A stretch of DNA of 63,177 bases, from positions 1 to 63,177 of the forward strand of contig JAGNYO010000007.1 of the NCBI GenBank assembly GCA_017984895.1, given 5' to 3'. The translations under genes were made by a program, and so were the position numbers. Position 1 is the first letter of the stretch, and the number at the start of each line of letters is the position of its first letter. The notes beneath the pieces were generated by a model that was given only the letters and a program-made list of their open reading frames with translations, was not told the DNA's origin and searched no databases. This stretch comes from Sphingobium sp. Its GTDB lineage: Bacteria; Pseudomonadota; Alphaproteobacteria; Sphingomonadales; Sphingomonadaceae. Positions 29,960 to 38,827 of this stretch are shown here, piece after piece.

Positions 29960-31035
29960 GCGGCCTTCGCCTGGGCCATACCACGCCATGCTTCCAGGAA
30001 CGCATGAATGTCCGTCTCGCGCGTCTGCGGGCCAAAGCTCACGCGAATCACTTCATCGGCAGTGGCCGCCTCCCATCCCAGCGCGCGCAGCACCGGGCTG
30101 GTTTTCAAGGTGCCCGAGGAACAGGCCGCGCCCGCCGACACCGCAATTCCCGCCGTGTCGAGCCGGATAAGCTGCGCCCGCGCCGAAACGCCGGGCATAT
30201 GATAGCTGGCGATGGTGGGAATGCGCTCCGCCATGGCTGCCACCACCACGCCGCCTGCTGCGGCAATCGCGGTGTCGAGCATGTCCCTCAGGCGCGCCGC
30301 TTCGCGCATCCAGCCGCGCTCCTGCGAAAGCGCCGCCGCCATAGCCAGCACACCGGGCAGGTTCTCCGTCCCGCCACGATAGCCCTGCTCCTGCCCGCCT
30401 GTGGGCCGCAACAATCCCAGATCCCGCACCAGCAACGCGCCAACGCCGGGCGGCCCGCCAAATTTATGGGCGGAAACGGCGATCATATCCGGCCCTGTCG
30501 GCAGATCGATCTTGCCCGCGCTCTGCGCGCAATCGCACAGCAGCCAGCCGGCCGCCGCATGAATGCGCTCCGCCAGTTCGGCGATCGGCTGGATCACCCC
30601 CGTCTCGTTGTTGACATGCTGAATGGCATGGAGCGCGCCCTCGCGCACTTCGGCTACGCGGCCCTGTGCGTCCACGGCCAAGCGCTCAGCGCCATCGCCC
30701 GCTACCCGCAGCACGGCGTCATGCTCGACAGGCGAGACAACACACCGCGCCGCCGTGTTCCGCCCCAAGGGAATGGCAATCGCTTCGCTCGCCCCCGAGG
30801 TGAAAATCACCTCCCCGTCCCATCCCAGCGCCGCCTTGATCCGCGCCCGCGCATCCTCCAGCGCCGCCCGCGCCGCCCGCCCTTCGGCATGGGGGGATGA
30901 CGGATTGGCCCAGCGCGCCATTCCCTCCGTCATCGCCGCGCGCGCCGCATCGCACAACGGCGTGGTGGCCGCATGATCGAGGTAAATGCGTGTTGCAGGG
31001 GCAGAAATCAGGCCGTCTGGCACGGAACGACTCAT
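29956..31035 (-). CDS. Cysteine desulfurase (NifS/IscS type), first of a tandem pair
   Basis: A paralogue of the following gene, 359 residues from ATG 31035. It has RIYLDHAATTP, VEHDAV (PLP-stacking His), SAHKFGGPPGVG (Schiff-base Lys) and the catalytic Cys in GAACSSGTL near residue 325. The two proteins share layout but differ widely in sequence, so this is an old duplication, not a recent repeat. It leads the desulfurase-desulfurase-ferredoxin run and is divergent from a hydrolase gene. Upstream in-frame codons overlap that promoter region and look non-coding. Confidence 0.9.
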   Translation of the reverse strand: MSRSVPDGLISAPATRIYLDHAATTPLCDAARAAMTEGMARWANPSSPHAEGRAARAALEDARARIKAALGWDGEVIFTSGASEAIAIPLGRNTAARCVVSPVEHDAVLRVAGDGAERLAVDAQGRVAEVREGALHAIQHVNNETGVIQPIAELAERIHAAAGWLLCDCAQSAGKIDLPTGPDMIAVSAHKFGGPPGVGALLVRDLGLLRPTGGQEQGYRGGTENLPGVLAMAAALSQERGWMREAARLRDMLDTAIAAAGGVVVAAMAERIPTIASYHMPGVSARAQLIRLDTAGIAVSAGAACSSGTLKTSPVLRALGWEAATADEVIRVSFGPQTRETDIHAFLEAWRGMAQAKAA

Positions 31036-31141
31036 TTTATTGCGAAATTGCGGTTGCATCCTATATAGGCGCTCGTTCATCCTTAGCCAGCGCCGAGCGC
31101 CGGTTAAACGTCCGCCCTTATTTGATAGACAGCCAGGTGCC

Positions 31142-31798
31142 ATGCCAGACGTGATCTTTCCCGGCCCCGAAGGCCGCCTTGAGGGGCGTTTCAGCCCCCC
31201 GCCCCGCCCCCGCGCGCCCGTCGCGATGATCCTCCATCCGCATCCGCAGGGTGGCGGCACGATGAACGACCGCATCACCCAGGCCTTATACAAGACCTTC
31301 GTGAAGCGCGGCTTTGCGGTGCTGCGCTTCAATTTCCGGGGCGTGGGCCGCAGCCAGGGCACGTTCGACAATGGCATCGGCGAATTGTCTGACGCCGCCG
31401 CCGCGCTCGACTGGGTGCAGAGCTTCCACCCCGAGGCGCAGACCACCTGGATCGGCGGTTTCTCCTTCGGCGCGTGGATCGGCATGCAGCTTTTGATGCG
31501 CCGCCCGGAAATTCGGGGGTTCATCTCGGTTGCGCCGCCCGCCAACATGTATGATTTCAGCTTTCTTGCCCCCTGCCCGGCATCGGGCATTATCGTTCAG
31601 GGCACGCATGACGAGGTGGTGACCGCCAACGCGGTGCAGAAGCTGGTCGACAAGCTGCGCACGCAAAAGGGCATCACCATCCATCATGACGAGATCCGCA
31701 ACGCCAATCATTTCTTCGAGAATGAGCTGGATCAGGTGATGATGTCGGTCGACAATTATCTCGACATGCGCCTTTCGCCGGATAGCCCGATCAAATAG
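31142..31798 (+). CDS. Alpha/beta hydrolase (COG2945 type)
   Basis: A 218-residue cytoplasmic alpha/beta hydrolase. It shows the oxyanion region ILHPHPQGGGTMND, a FNFRGVGRSQG strand-turn, the nucleophile elbow GGFSFGAW (Ser about residue 107) and a C-terminal ANHFF His. Substrate unknown. The genome neighbourhood of a small hydrolase divergent from NifS-type desulfurases is one I recall from alphaproteobacterial suf loci, but sufBCD is absent here. The start at ATG 31142 removes a non-homologous 52-codon extension. Confidence 0.88.
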   Translation: MPDVIFPGPEGRLEGRFSPPPRPRAPVAMILHPHPQGGGTMNDRITQALYKTFVKRGFAVLRFNFRGVGRSQGTFDNGIGELSDAAAALDWVQSFHPEAQTTWIGGFSFGAWIGMQLLMRRPEIRGFISVAPPANMYDFSFLAPCPASGIIVQGTHDEVVTANAVQKLVDKLRTQKGITIHHDEIRNANHFFENELDQVMMSVDNYLDMRLSPDSPIK

Positions 31799-31807
31799 GC
31801 CGCTTGG

Positions 31808-32788
31808 TTGGCGCAGGAGCAGCAGCCCGAACCATCGCCAGCCCGGATGCGGGCGGATGTCGCGGCATATGTCGGGCGCGACAATGCCTCGAGCGGCCCC
31901 AGACTGTATCAGATGCCCGTCGCGGTGGCACGGCGGGTGGCCCGGCGCCTCGCGCGCGCGGCGGATCTGCCGCAGCCTCCGGTTGCCATTGATCGCAGCT
32001 TCGCGGTGCCGCTCGCCGATGGCGCGCAGATCAACCTGCGCCTGTTCGACAGCGTGACGCAGCGCCCGCCGGGGCCGGTCATGCTCTATTTTCATGGTGG
32101 AGGCTGGGCGCTGGGCGATAGCGGCATCTATGCGCCACTCTGCGCTGAGCTGGCGCGCGGGCTGGATCTGCCGGTGCTCAGCGTCGACTATCGCCGCGCG
32201 CCGGAGCATCCAACCCCCACCGGCCAGCAGGATTGCGAGGCCGCCGCACGCTGGGTGGCGGAAAACCCCGCCGTGCTGCCTGTCAAGGCCACTGCGCTTG
32301 TCGTTGCCGGGGACAGTTGCGGTGGCAGCTATGCCATCAGCACCGCGATGGCCCTGCGCGATGCGCCAGCGGCGCTGCCGGTCATCGCACAGCTCGTCTT
32401 TTATCCGGCGGCGGATCTCGCCACGCGCTATCCCTCCTTCCGCGAATTTGCGACCGGCTATCTGCTCGACAAGCATCTGATGCGCTGGTTCGCGGAACAG
32501 TGCGCGCCCGATGAGAGCGATTTTCGCACTTCGCCACTGGCGGGAAGCGTCGCGGGGCTGCCCCCCGCGCTGGTGGTGACGGCAGAGCTGGACCCGTTGC
32601 GCGATCAGGGCCGGGCCTATGCCCACGCGCTCAGCCAGGCAGGCATACCCACCTGCGCGCATGAAGCGCAGGGCATGGTGCACGCCTTTCTCTCGATGCG
32701 GGGGGTCATCCCCTCCGCGCACAGCGAGCTGGAGCGATTGATCGCGCTGGCGCACCCGCTCGTGCATCGGTCTGTTCATCGCGGCTGA
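31808..32788 (+). CDS. Alpha/beta hydrolase of the HSL/esterase family
   Basis: A 326-residue hydrolase related to hormone-sensitive lipase. The oxyanion motif HGGGW is near residue 97, with YRRAPEHP as the family signature. The nucleophile elbow GDSCGGS has Cys where most members have Ala. Asp in ELDPLRDQG and the His in GMVHAF complete the triad. The open frame starts at a TTG (31808) without an evident ribosome-binding site; ATG 31847 is an alternative giving 313 residues. It follows the COG2945 hydrolase by 9 bases. Confidence 0.85.
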   Translation: MAQEQQPEPSPARMRADVAAYVGRDNASSGPRLYQMPVAVARRVARRLARAADLPQPPVAIDRSFAVPLADGAQINLRLFDSVTQRPPGPVMLYFHGGGWALGDSGIYAPLCAELARGLDLPVLSVDYRRAPEHPTPTGQQDCEAAARWVAENPAVLPVKATALVVAGDSCGGSYAISTAMALRDAPAALPVIAQLVFYPAADLATRYPSFREFATGYLLDKHLMRWFAEQCAPDESDFRTSPLAGSVAGLPPALVVTAELDPLRDQGRAYAHALSQAGIPTCAHEAQGMVHAFLSMRGVIPSAHSELERLIALAHPLVHRSVHRG

Positions 32789-32822
32789 CGGGCGCCCTGC
32801 CCTTATACCGCATTGCAAAAAC

Positions 32823-32851
32823 TTGAACCGCTGCCTGCTTTCCCATAGAAG
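32823..32851 (+). promoter_or_regulatory. Putative promoter of the kds operon
   Basis: TTGAAC (32823-32828), 17-base spacer, TAGAAG (32846-32851). The expected transcription start would be within a few bases of the kdsD ATG at 32860, suggesting a leaderless or very short-leader mRNA. Confidence 0.4.
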
Positions 32852-32859
32852 GCCGGGCA

Positions 32860-33840
32860 ATGATAAAACTGGTCAGGGATCCGGACGCCAGCGTCCTCTC
32901 CGCCGCGCGGCGGGTATTGGTGACGGAAGCGGCCGCTTTGCAAATGCTGGCGGACACCATTCCCCTCGAATTCGAGAGCGCCGTCGCCGCGATGCTGAAC
33001 GCGCCGGGGCGGATCATCGTCTCGGGCATTGGCAAATCGGGCCATATCGGCCGCAAGATTTCCGCCACCCTGTCCTCCACCGGCTCGCCCTCCACTTTCA
33101 TGCATGCCGCCGAGGCCAGCCATGGCGACCTCGGTATGATTACGCGCGACGATATCTGCCTGCTGCTTTCCAACTCCGGAGAAACGGCGGAGCTGCGCGA
33201 TATTGTCGCCTATGTGCGGCGGTTCGAGATTCCGCTCATCGCCATATCGGCGCGCGCCAACAGTGTGCTTATGCGCGCGGCGGATTACAAGCTGCTGCTG
33301 CCCGATGCGCCCGAAGCCTGCCCCAATGGCCTGGCGCCCACCACCTCGACCGCGCTGATGCTCGCGCTGGGCGATGCGCTGGCGATTGCCCTGATGGAGG
33401 CGCGCGGCTTCGCGGTGGAGAGTTTTCGCCAGTTCCACCCCGGAGGGCGGCTCGGCGCGCAGATTACCAAGGTCATGGATCTGATGCATGGCGGCGAAGA
33501 ACTGCCGCTCGTGCGTTTCGGCGATAATATGGCCGAAACCCTGCTGGCGATGACCTCCAAGGGCTTTGGCATCGCGATCGTGGTGGAGGCGGAGAGCGGC
33601 AAGCTGACCGGCGTTGTCACCGATGGCGATTTGCGCCGCAATATGGCCGGGCTGATGGATCGCACGGCCGGCGAGATCGCCACTGCCAGGCCCGTGTGCG
33701 CGCGTGCGGACATGCTCGCGGCGGAGGCACTGGCGCTGATGAACCGGCACGAGATTTCGGTGCTGCCGGTGGTAGACGAAGCGGGCCTGCCGCTGGGCTT
33801 GCTGCATGTGCATGATCTGCTGCGCGCAGGCGTGGCCTAG
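32860..33840 (+). CDS. kdsD: Arabinose-5-phosphate isomerase KdsD/KpsF
   Basis: Interconverts ribulose 5-phosphate and arabinose 5-phosphate, the first committed step to Kdo. The 326-residue protein has an SIS domain (about 35-180) with SGIGKSGHIGRKISATLSSTG, AEASHGDLGM and LSNSGET. The FHPGGRLG segment follows, then two CBS domains (about 210-326). It heads the tandem kdsD-kdsB-kdsA set. Confidence 0.94.
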   Translation: MIKLVRDPDASVLSAARRVLVTEAAALQMLADTIPLEFESAVAAMLNAPGRIIVSGIGKSGHIGRKISATLSSTGSPSTFMHAAEASHGDLGMITRDDICLLLSNSGETAELRDIVAYVRRFEIPLIAISARANSVLMRAADYKLLLPDAPEACPNGLAPTTSTALMLALGDALAIALMEARGFAVESFRQFHPGGRLGAQITKVMDLMHGGEELPLVRFGDNMAETLLAMTSKGFGIAIVVEAESGKLTGVVTDGDLRRNMAGLMDRTAGEIATARPVCARADMLAAEALALMNRHEISVLPVVDEAGLPLGLLHVHDLLRAGVA

Positions 33841-33851
33841 GCATCGCCCTC

Positions 33852-34661
33852 ATGCGCGCCGCCATCGTCATCCCGGCCCGCTATGCCTCCAGCCGCTATC
33901 CCGGCAAGCCGCTCGCTGAACTGACCCTGCCCGATGGCGCGCGCAAGAGCCTCATCCGCATGAGCTGGGACGCCGCCTGCGCGGTTGTAGCGACGGGTGA
34001 TGTCTATGTCGCCACCGATGACGCGCGTATCGCGGGCCATTGCGAAGGTTTCGGCGCGCAGGTCATCATGACCGCGCCCACATGCCGCAACGGCACCGAA
34101 CGCTGTGCCGAGGCGGTGGCGAACGCACGGATCGACGCGGACATCATCGTCAACCTTCAAGGCGACGCCCCGCTGACCCCACCATGGTTTATCGAGGCGC
34201 TGATCGCGGCAATGAGCCGGGACGCCACCCTCGCGGTCGCCACTCCGGTGCTGCGCTGCGACGCGCAGGCTTACGCCCATTTCGTGGAGGACCGGCGCGC
34301 CGGGCGCGTGGGCGGCACCACCGCCGTGTTCGATGCGCAGGGTAAGGCGCTCTATTTCTCCAAGGAAGTGATCCCCTGGCTCGACCCCAAGCGCGCGGAG
34401 GCTGACGCGCCACCGGTGTGGCATCATGTCGGCGTTTATGCCTATACGCCAGCGGCACTCGCCGCCTATATCGCTTTGCCGCCGGGGCGTCTGGAGGAAC
34501 TGGAAGGGCTTGAGCAACTGCGCTTCCTCGAACATGGGCATGCCATAGGCTGCGTCGCGGTAGAAGCGCGCGGGCGGGTATTCTGGGAGCTGAACAACCC
34601 GGAGGATATTCCCCGCATCGAGCAGGCATTGCAGGAGATGGCATGCCCGGTCGCATCGTAA
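33852..34661 (+). CDS. kdsB: 3-deoxy-manno-octulosonate cytidylyltransferase
   Basis: Activates Kdo with CTP to give CMP-Kdo. The 269-residue protein shows [18 protein letters not shown] near the N-terminus, [21 protein letters not shown] and [13 protein letters not shown], all at the expected spacing. It begins 11 bases after kdsD and overlaps kdsA by 19 bases. Capsular isozymes (KpsU) look similar, so the final use of the Kdo is not fixed by sequence. Confidence 0.93.
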   Translation: MRAAIVIPARYASSRYPGKPLAELTLPDGARKSLIRMSWDAACAVVATGDVYVATDDARIAGHCEGFGAQVIMTAPTCRNGTERCAEAVANARIDADIIVNLQGDAPLTPPWFIEALIAAMSRDATLAVATPVLRCDAQAYAHFVEDRRAGRVGGTTAVFDAQGKALYFSKEVIPWLDPKRAEADAPPVWHHVGVYAYTPAALAAYIALPPGRLEELEGLEQLRFLEHGHAIGCVAVEARGRVFWELNNPEDIPRIEQALQEMACPVAS

Positions 34662-35479
34662 CCGTCGGCGATATCGATATCGGCAACGCTGCGCCGCTGG
34701 TGCTGATTGCCGGGCCATGCCAGCTCGAAAGCCTCGATCATGCGCGGATGATGGCCGAAAAGATCGCCGCCGCCTGTGCGCCGACCGGCACACGCTTCCT
34801 CTTCAAGGCCTCCTACGACAAGGCCAACCGCACATCCCTCTCCGCCCCGCGCGGGCTGGGCATGGAGGCTGGGCTGGAGATTTTGGCGCGTATCCGCGAG
34901 GAATATGGCTGCCCGGTGCTGACCGATGTGCATGATGCGGCCCAGTGCGCCCGCGCGGCGCAGATGGTCGATGTGCTGCAAATTCCCGCCTTCCTCTGCC
35001 GCCAGACCGATCTGTTGCTCGCCGCAGGCGAAACGGGCGCCGCCATCAACGTGAAGAAGGGCCAGTTCCTTAGCCCGTGGGATATGACGCATGTCGCCGC
35101 CAAGATCGCGTCCACCGGCAACCAGCGCATCCTGCTGACCGAGCGCGGCGCGAGCTTTGGCTACAACAATCTGGTGAGCGATATGCGTGCACTGCCCATC
35201 ATGGCGGAGAGCGGCTATCCGGTGGTATTCGACGCGACGCACAGCGTCCAGCTCCCCGGCGGGCAGGGCGGCTCGTCAGGCGGGCAGCGGCAGTTCGTCG
35301 CGCCGCTTGCCCGCGCCGCCTGCGCCGTGGGGGTGGCGGCGGTGTTCATCGAGACGCACGAAAACCCGGACTGCGCACCCAGCGACGGGCCGAATATGGT
35401 GCCAGTCGATCACCTTGCAGCGCTGCTTGCTAGCCTCGCCGCGCATGACCGGCTGGCGAAGGCATCGGCTCAGGGCTGA
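34643..35479 (+). CDS. kdsA: 3-deoxy-8-phosphooctulonate synthase
   Basis: Condenses phosphoenolpyruvate with arabinose 5-phosphate to Kdo 8-phosphate. The 278-residue TIM barrel has [51 protein letters not shown] and [22 protein letters not shown] has Asn-Asn as in classical enzymes. It overlaps kdsB head-to-tail and rlmE tail-to-tail by 10 bases. Last gene of the Kdo set. Confidence 0.95.
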   Translation: MPGRIVTVGDIDIGNAAPLVLIAGPCQLESLDHARMMAEKIAAACAPTGTRFLFKASYDKANRTSLSAPRGLGMEAGLEILARIREEYGCPVLTDVHDAAQCARAAQMVDVLQIPAFLCRQTDLLLAAGETGAAINVKKGQFLSPWDMTHVAAKIASTGNQRILLTERGASFGYNNLVSDMRALPIMAESGYPVVFDATHSVQLPGGQGGSSGGQRQFVAPLARAACAVGVAAVFIETHENPDCAPSDGPNMVPVDHLAALLASLAAHDRLAKASAQG

Positions 35480-36183
35480 GGGTCCGCCTGCCCGGCTGAC
35501 GGGGAATCCCCCACCCCCGCGTCCGCCCGCCCCTTGAAGCCCTGCGCGATCACATACCACTCGCTGCTGCCCTTGCGGCTGGCCGGGGGCTTGGCGTGCT
35601 TCACGACGGTGAAGTTCCGTTTCAACAGCACCAATAGCTCCTTGTCGGTGCCGCCCGCGAATACCTTCGCCACGAAAGCGCCACCGGGCTTCAAATGCTC
35701 CACCGCGAACCACACCGCCGCCTCGACCAGCGCCATGGTGCGCAGATGGTCCGTCTGCGCATGGCCAACGGTGTTCGCCGCCATGTCTGACAGCACGAGA
35801 TCGGGGGCATCGCCCAGCGCCTCGGCCAGCGCCGCCTCCGCCGCGTCGCCCATGAAATCCATCTGAAGGAGGGTCACGCCCTCGATCGGGTCCACGGGCA
35901 GCAGGTCTATGCCCACCACTTTCGCCTGCGGGACACGCTTGCGCACCACCTGCGCCCAGCCGCCCGGCGCCACGCCAAGATCGACCACCGTGCGCGCGCC
36001 TTTGAGCAGGCCGAATTTCTCGTCAAGCTCGATCAGCTTGAATGCGGCGCGGCTCCGCCAGCCTTCCGCCTTCGCCTGGCGGACATAGGGATCGTTCAAC
36101 TGGCGTTGCAGCCAGCGGGTCGATTGCGCACTGCGGTTCTTCGCGGTCTTGACCCGGACCCGGCCTGCCCCCACCCCTCTCAC
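35470..36183 (-). CDS. rlmE: 23S rRNA (uridine2552-2'-O)-methyltransferase RlmE
   Basis: An FtsJ-family methylase of the A-loop uridine in 23S rRNA. The core shows [17 protein letters not shown], the SAM-binding [23 protein letters not shown] and FVAKVFAGG with the catalytic Lys residues. I chose the GTG at 36183, which overlaps the ppx TGA as GTGA and gives 237 residues. Another GTG lies three codons on. A longer open frame reaches into ppx and is not homologous. A 35-residue N-terminal extension before SRAAFK is normal for alphaproteobacteria. Confidence 0.92.
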   Translation of the reverse strand: MRGVGAGRVRVKTAKNRSAQSTRWLQRQLNDPYVRQAKAEGWRSRAAFKLIELDEKFGLLKGARTVVDLGVAPGGWAQVVRKRVPQAKVVGIDLLPVDPIEGVTLLQMDFMGDAAEAALAEALGDAPDLVLSDMAANTVGHAQTDHLRTMALVEAAVWFAVEHLKPGGAFVAKVFAGGTDKELLVLLKRNFTVVKHAKPPASRKGSSEWYVIAQGFKGRADAGVGDSPSAGQADPQP

Positions 36184-37256
36184 ACCCGCTGATCCATCAG
36201 GCAGCGCAATATCCCCTCGCGGATGCCCCTGTCCGCGATGCCGAGCCGCTCCGCCGGCCATATGTCGAGGATTTCCTCCAGAATGGCGCAGCCCGCCACC
36301 ACCAGATCGGCCCGCTCCGCGCCAATGCTGGGCAGGGCGCGCCGCTCCTCCAGCGTCATCACCGAGAGCCGCTGCGAAATCGCGCGCATCGAGCTGGTCG
36401 GCACGATCAGCCCGTCGATCAGCTGGCGGTTATATTTGGGCAGGTCGAGATGCACACTGGCGAGCGTCGTCACCGTGCCCGATGTGCCGAGCAGGCGCGG
36501 CTCATCCGCATGGGCGGGCACACGCTCTGCAAAGGGGGCGACCGCCCCCGCCACACGGGCGCGCATCCGCACATAGGCGGCGGCCCGCGCTTCGGGGTGG
36601 CTCCCCGGCTCAGGCTCGCTCTCGGTCAGCGAGACGACGCCCCACGGGATGCTGAGCCAGTCGATGATGCGGGGGCTTGGCCCGCTGCTCTCCACCAGCA
36701 CCAGCTCGGTCGAGCCGCCGCCAATGTCGAAGATCAGCGCCGGGCCATCGCCCGGCTCCAGCAGCGCGTGGCAGCCGAGCACCGCAAGGCGCGCCTCCTC
36801 CTGCGCGGAGATGATATCGAGCGCGATGCCCGTCTCGCGCTTCACCCGCGCGATGAACTCCACGCCATTGGCCGCGCGGCGGCATGCCTCCGTCGCCACC
36901 GAGCGGGCCAGGGTCACTTGCCGGGCGCGCAGCTTTTCCGCACAGACCGAAAGCGCCGCCACCGCCCGGTCCATCGCCGCGTCAGACAGCGCGCCTGCCG
37001 CCGCCAGCCCCTCGCCCAGCCGGACGATGCGCGAAAAGGCATCGACCACCACGAACCCGTCCGCCGTGGGCTTGGCAATCAGCAGCCGGCAATTGTTGGT
37101 GCCGAGATCGATAGCGGCATAGCTGGTGCGCGGCGAATGGGCGAAGGAGGGGCGCCGTTCCGGCAGGGGTGCGACAATGGCAGCGCCGTCGCCTGTTTCC
37201 ACCCGCCCCACGGACGGAGGCATATTTTCGGCCCTTTGACGGGTCTGGTGCGCCAT
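36180..37256 (-). CDS. ppx: Ppx/GppA family phosphatase
   Basis: An ASKHA-fold exopolyphosphatase or guanosine pentaphosphate phosphohydrolase. The 358-residue protein has YAAIDLGTNNCRLLI (phosphate-1, about 45-60), the ATEACRRA segment, FDIGGGSTELVLVE (phosphate-2) and GTSGTVTTLASV. It is short, lacking the C-terminal HD domain of long Ppx enzymes, so the single-domain form is best called Ppx/GppA without choosing a substrate. It is coupled to rlmE by a 4-base overlap. Confidence 0.9.
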   Translation of the reverse strand: MAHQTRQRAENMPPSVGRVETGDGAAIVAPLPERRPSFAHSPRTSYAAIDLGTNNCRLLIAKPTADGFVVVDAFSRIVRLGEGLAAAGALSDAAMDRAVAALSVCAEKLRARQVTLARSVATEACRRAANGVEFIARVKRETGIALDIISAQEEARLAVLGCHALLEPGDGPALIFDIGGGSTELVLVESSGPSPRIIDWLSIPWGVVSLTESEPEPGSHPEARAAAYVRMRARVAGAVAPFAERVPAHADEPRLLGTSGTVTTLASVHLDLPKYNRQLIDGLIVPTSSMRAISQRLSVMTLEERRALPSIGAERADLVVAGCAILEEILDIWPAERLGIADRGIREGILRCLMDQRV

Positions 37257-37416
37257 GCCTCGTCACTCACTTATCATCTTCCGCGCGGTGCGCGCGGCAC
37301 TTGGAAGCGACCCTAGGCATTCTTGGCTTCAGGCGCAACCTCCCTGCATCGCCCGCCCGCGCGCCCAGCCCGCCTCAGCGCTCGCCATAGCGCATCGCGA
37401 TGCGCGTCGTCCCGCC

Positions 37417-37445
37417 TTGACAGGGGGGATAGCCCAGCCTAGATC
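37417..37445 (+). promoter_or_regulatory. Promoter of tRNA-Gln
   Basis: TTGACA (37417-37422, perfect), 17-base spacer, TAGATC (37440-37445). The tRNA 5' end follows 12 bases later. Confidence 0.65.
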
Positions 37446-37456
37446 GGCGCCTCCCT

Positions 37457-37530
37457 TGCCCCGTCGTCTAAAGGTAAGACTACGGACTCTGACTCCGTCA
37501 ATCGAGGTTCGAATCCTCGCGGGGCATCCA
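37457..37530 (+). tRNA. tRNA-Gln (anticodon CTG)
   Basis: Acceptor TGCCCCG/CGGGGCA with the weak U1-A72 pair typical of tRNA-Gln. The anticodon stem ACGGA/TCCGT has the loop CTCTGAC (CTG). The T-arm is CGAGG-TTCGAAT-CCTCG, with discriminator T and an encoded CCA (37528-37530). CTTTTTG just downstream may help termination. Confidence 0.96.
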
Positions 37531-37616
37531 GCTTTTTGATACTGTGCTGCGCGGGCACGCCCGCATTGGTGCTGCGCGGGCGCGGCACGCTTGCCCGCAT
37601 GAGGGCCGATGGCCCC

Positions 37617-37722
37617 TAGAGCGGTTTTCAATCTGATAGGAATCGGATCAACTGCTCTATTCTGTTGTTTTACCGCGATTTCTTAAACATCGATCGATCC
37701 CGATCGCTTGGAAATCGCTCTA
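37617..37722. repeat. 106-bp element with terminal inverted repeats
   Basis: The left end TAGAGCGGTTTTC and right end GAAATCGCTCTA form a terminal inverted repeat of about 12 bases with one mismatch. The interior has no coding capacity and is AT-richer than its flanks. It resembles short MITE-like intergenic elements seen in sphingomonad and other alphaproteobacterial genomes. Its right end supplies the TAG stop of the polyprenyl synthase gene. Confidence 0.65.
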
Positions 37723-38733
37723 ATATGCCCGCGCGATGGCGAACTCCACGGCTTCGATCAGCGCGTCCTTGGCCTTGCCTGCGGGAAACAGGCCGAGTGC
37801 GTCGATCGCGCGCTGGCCATAATGGCGCGCCCGCGCCAGCGTGTCGTCCATCGCGCCGGACTGGTTGAGCAGGGCGGTCGCATAAGCGAGATCCGCGTCA
37901 GACACCCTGTGCCCCGCGATCGCCGCCCGCCAGAAGGCCCGCTCTTCGTCATTGCCGCGCGCATAAGCGAGGATGACGGGCAGCGTCACCTTGCCGTCGC
38001 GGAAGTCATCGCCCGCATCCTTGCCCATCGTCGCCTCGTCCGACACATAGTCGATCGTGTCGTCGACCAGCTGAAACGCGATGCCGAGATAGTGCCCATA
38101 ATTGTCCAGCGCCTGCTCGATCGCCTCGTCCCGCTCCGCCACCACGGCGGCAATGCGGCAGGCCGCCGCAAACAGCACCGCCGTCTTGGCGTTGATGATG
38201 TCGAGATATTGCTCCTCGTCCGTCTCGATCCGGCGCTGGGCGGAGAGCTGGTTCACCTCGCCCTCCGCGATCACGGCCGACGCGTTGGAGAGGATCTTCA
38301 GCACTTTCAGCGAGCCGTCCTCCACCATCAGTTCAAACGACCGGCTGAACAGGAAATCGCCGACCAGCACGCTGGCGCTATTGCCCCAGATGATGTTCGC
38401 CGTCTTGCGCCCGCGCCGCATGCCGGAACCATCGACCACATCATCATGCAGCAGAGTCGCGGTGTGGATGAACTCCACCGCGGCGGAGAGCTTGTGGTGG
38501 CGCGTGCCCGTATACTGGATAAGGCGCGCACAGGCGAGCGTGAGCATCGGGCGCATTCGCTTGCCGCCACCGGCGATCAGGTGGCCCGCCAGCTCGGGAA
38601 TCAAAGGGATACGCGACTGCATGCGTTCGAGAATCACGGCGTTGACATTGTTCATGTCCTCCGCGACGAGGGCCATCAGCGGATCGAGCGAGGGCGGCGT
38701 GGCGCGGCCGATGCGGTGGATGCTTGCAGTCAT
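37720..38733 (-). CDS. Long-chain polyprenyl diphosphate synthase (ubiquinone side chain)
   Basis: A trans-isoprenyl synthase that makes the octa- to decaprenyl chain of ubiquinone. The 337-residue all-helical protein has both Asp-rich motifs, DDVVD at 97-101 and DDTID at 224-228, plus GGGKRMRP and GEVNQLSAQ. Chain length cannot be read securely; ubiquinone-10 is usual for sphingomonads, which suggests decaprenyl. Its TAG stop lies in the end of the 106-bp inverted-repeat element. Confidence 0.9.
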   Translation of the reverse strand: MTASIHRIGRATPPSLDPLMALVAEDMNNVNAVILERMQSRIPLIPELAGHLIAGGGKRMRPMLTLACARLIQYTGTRHHKLSAAVEFIHTATLLHDDVVDGSGMRRGRKTANIIWGNSASVLVGDFLFSRSFELMVEDGSLKVLKILSNASAVIAEGEVNQLSAQRRIETDEEQYLDIINAKTAVLFAAACRIAAVVAERDEAIEQALDNYGHYLGIAFQLVDDTIDYVSDEATMGKDAGDDFRDGKVTLPVILAYARGNDEERAFWRAAIAGHRVSDADLAYATALLNQSGAMDDTLARARHYGQRAIDALGLFPAGKAKDALIEAVEFAIARAY

Positions 38734-38827
38734 GCGCGCGGATTTACGCGCTCATGCCGCAAAGGCAAGCGTTAAGGCTTGCGCCCCTGCGCGTCAGCGG
38801 CAAAAAGGCGCAACGCAACAGGGGAGA

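Noticed and set aside
31286-32860. 524-codon minus-strand open frame
   Set aside because: Antisense to two clear hydrolase genes with intact catalytic motifs; a GC-rich shadow frame.
37329-37631. 100-codon minus-strand open frame
   Set aside because: It covers tRNA-Gln and its promoter; composition is Arg/Ala-rich as expected for chance frames in GC-rich DNA.
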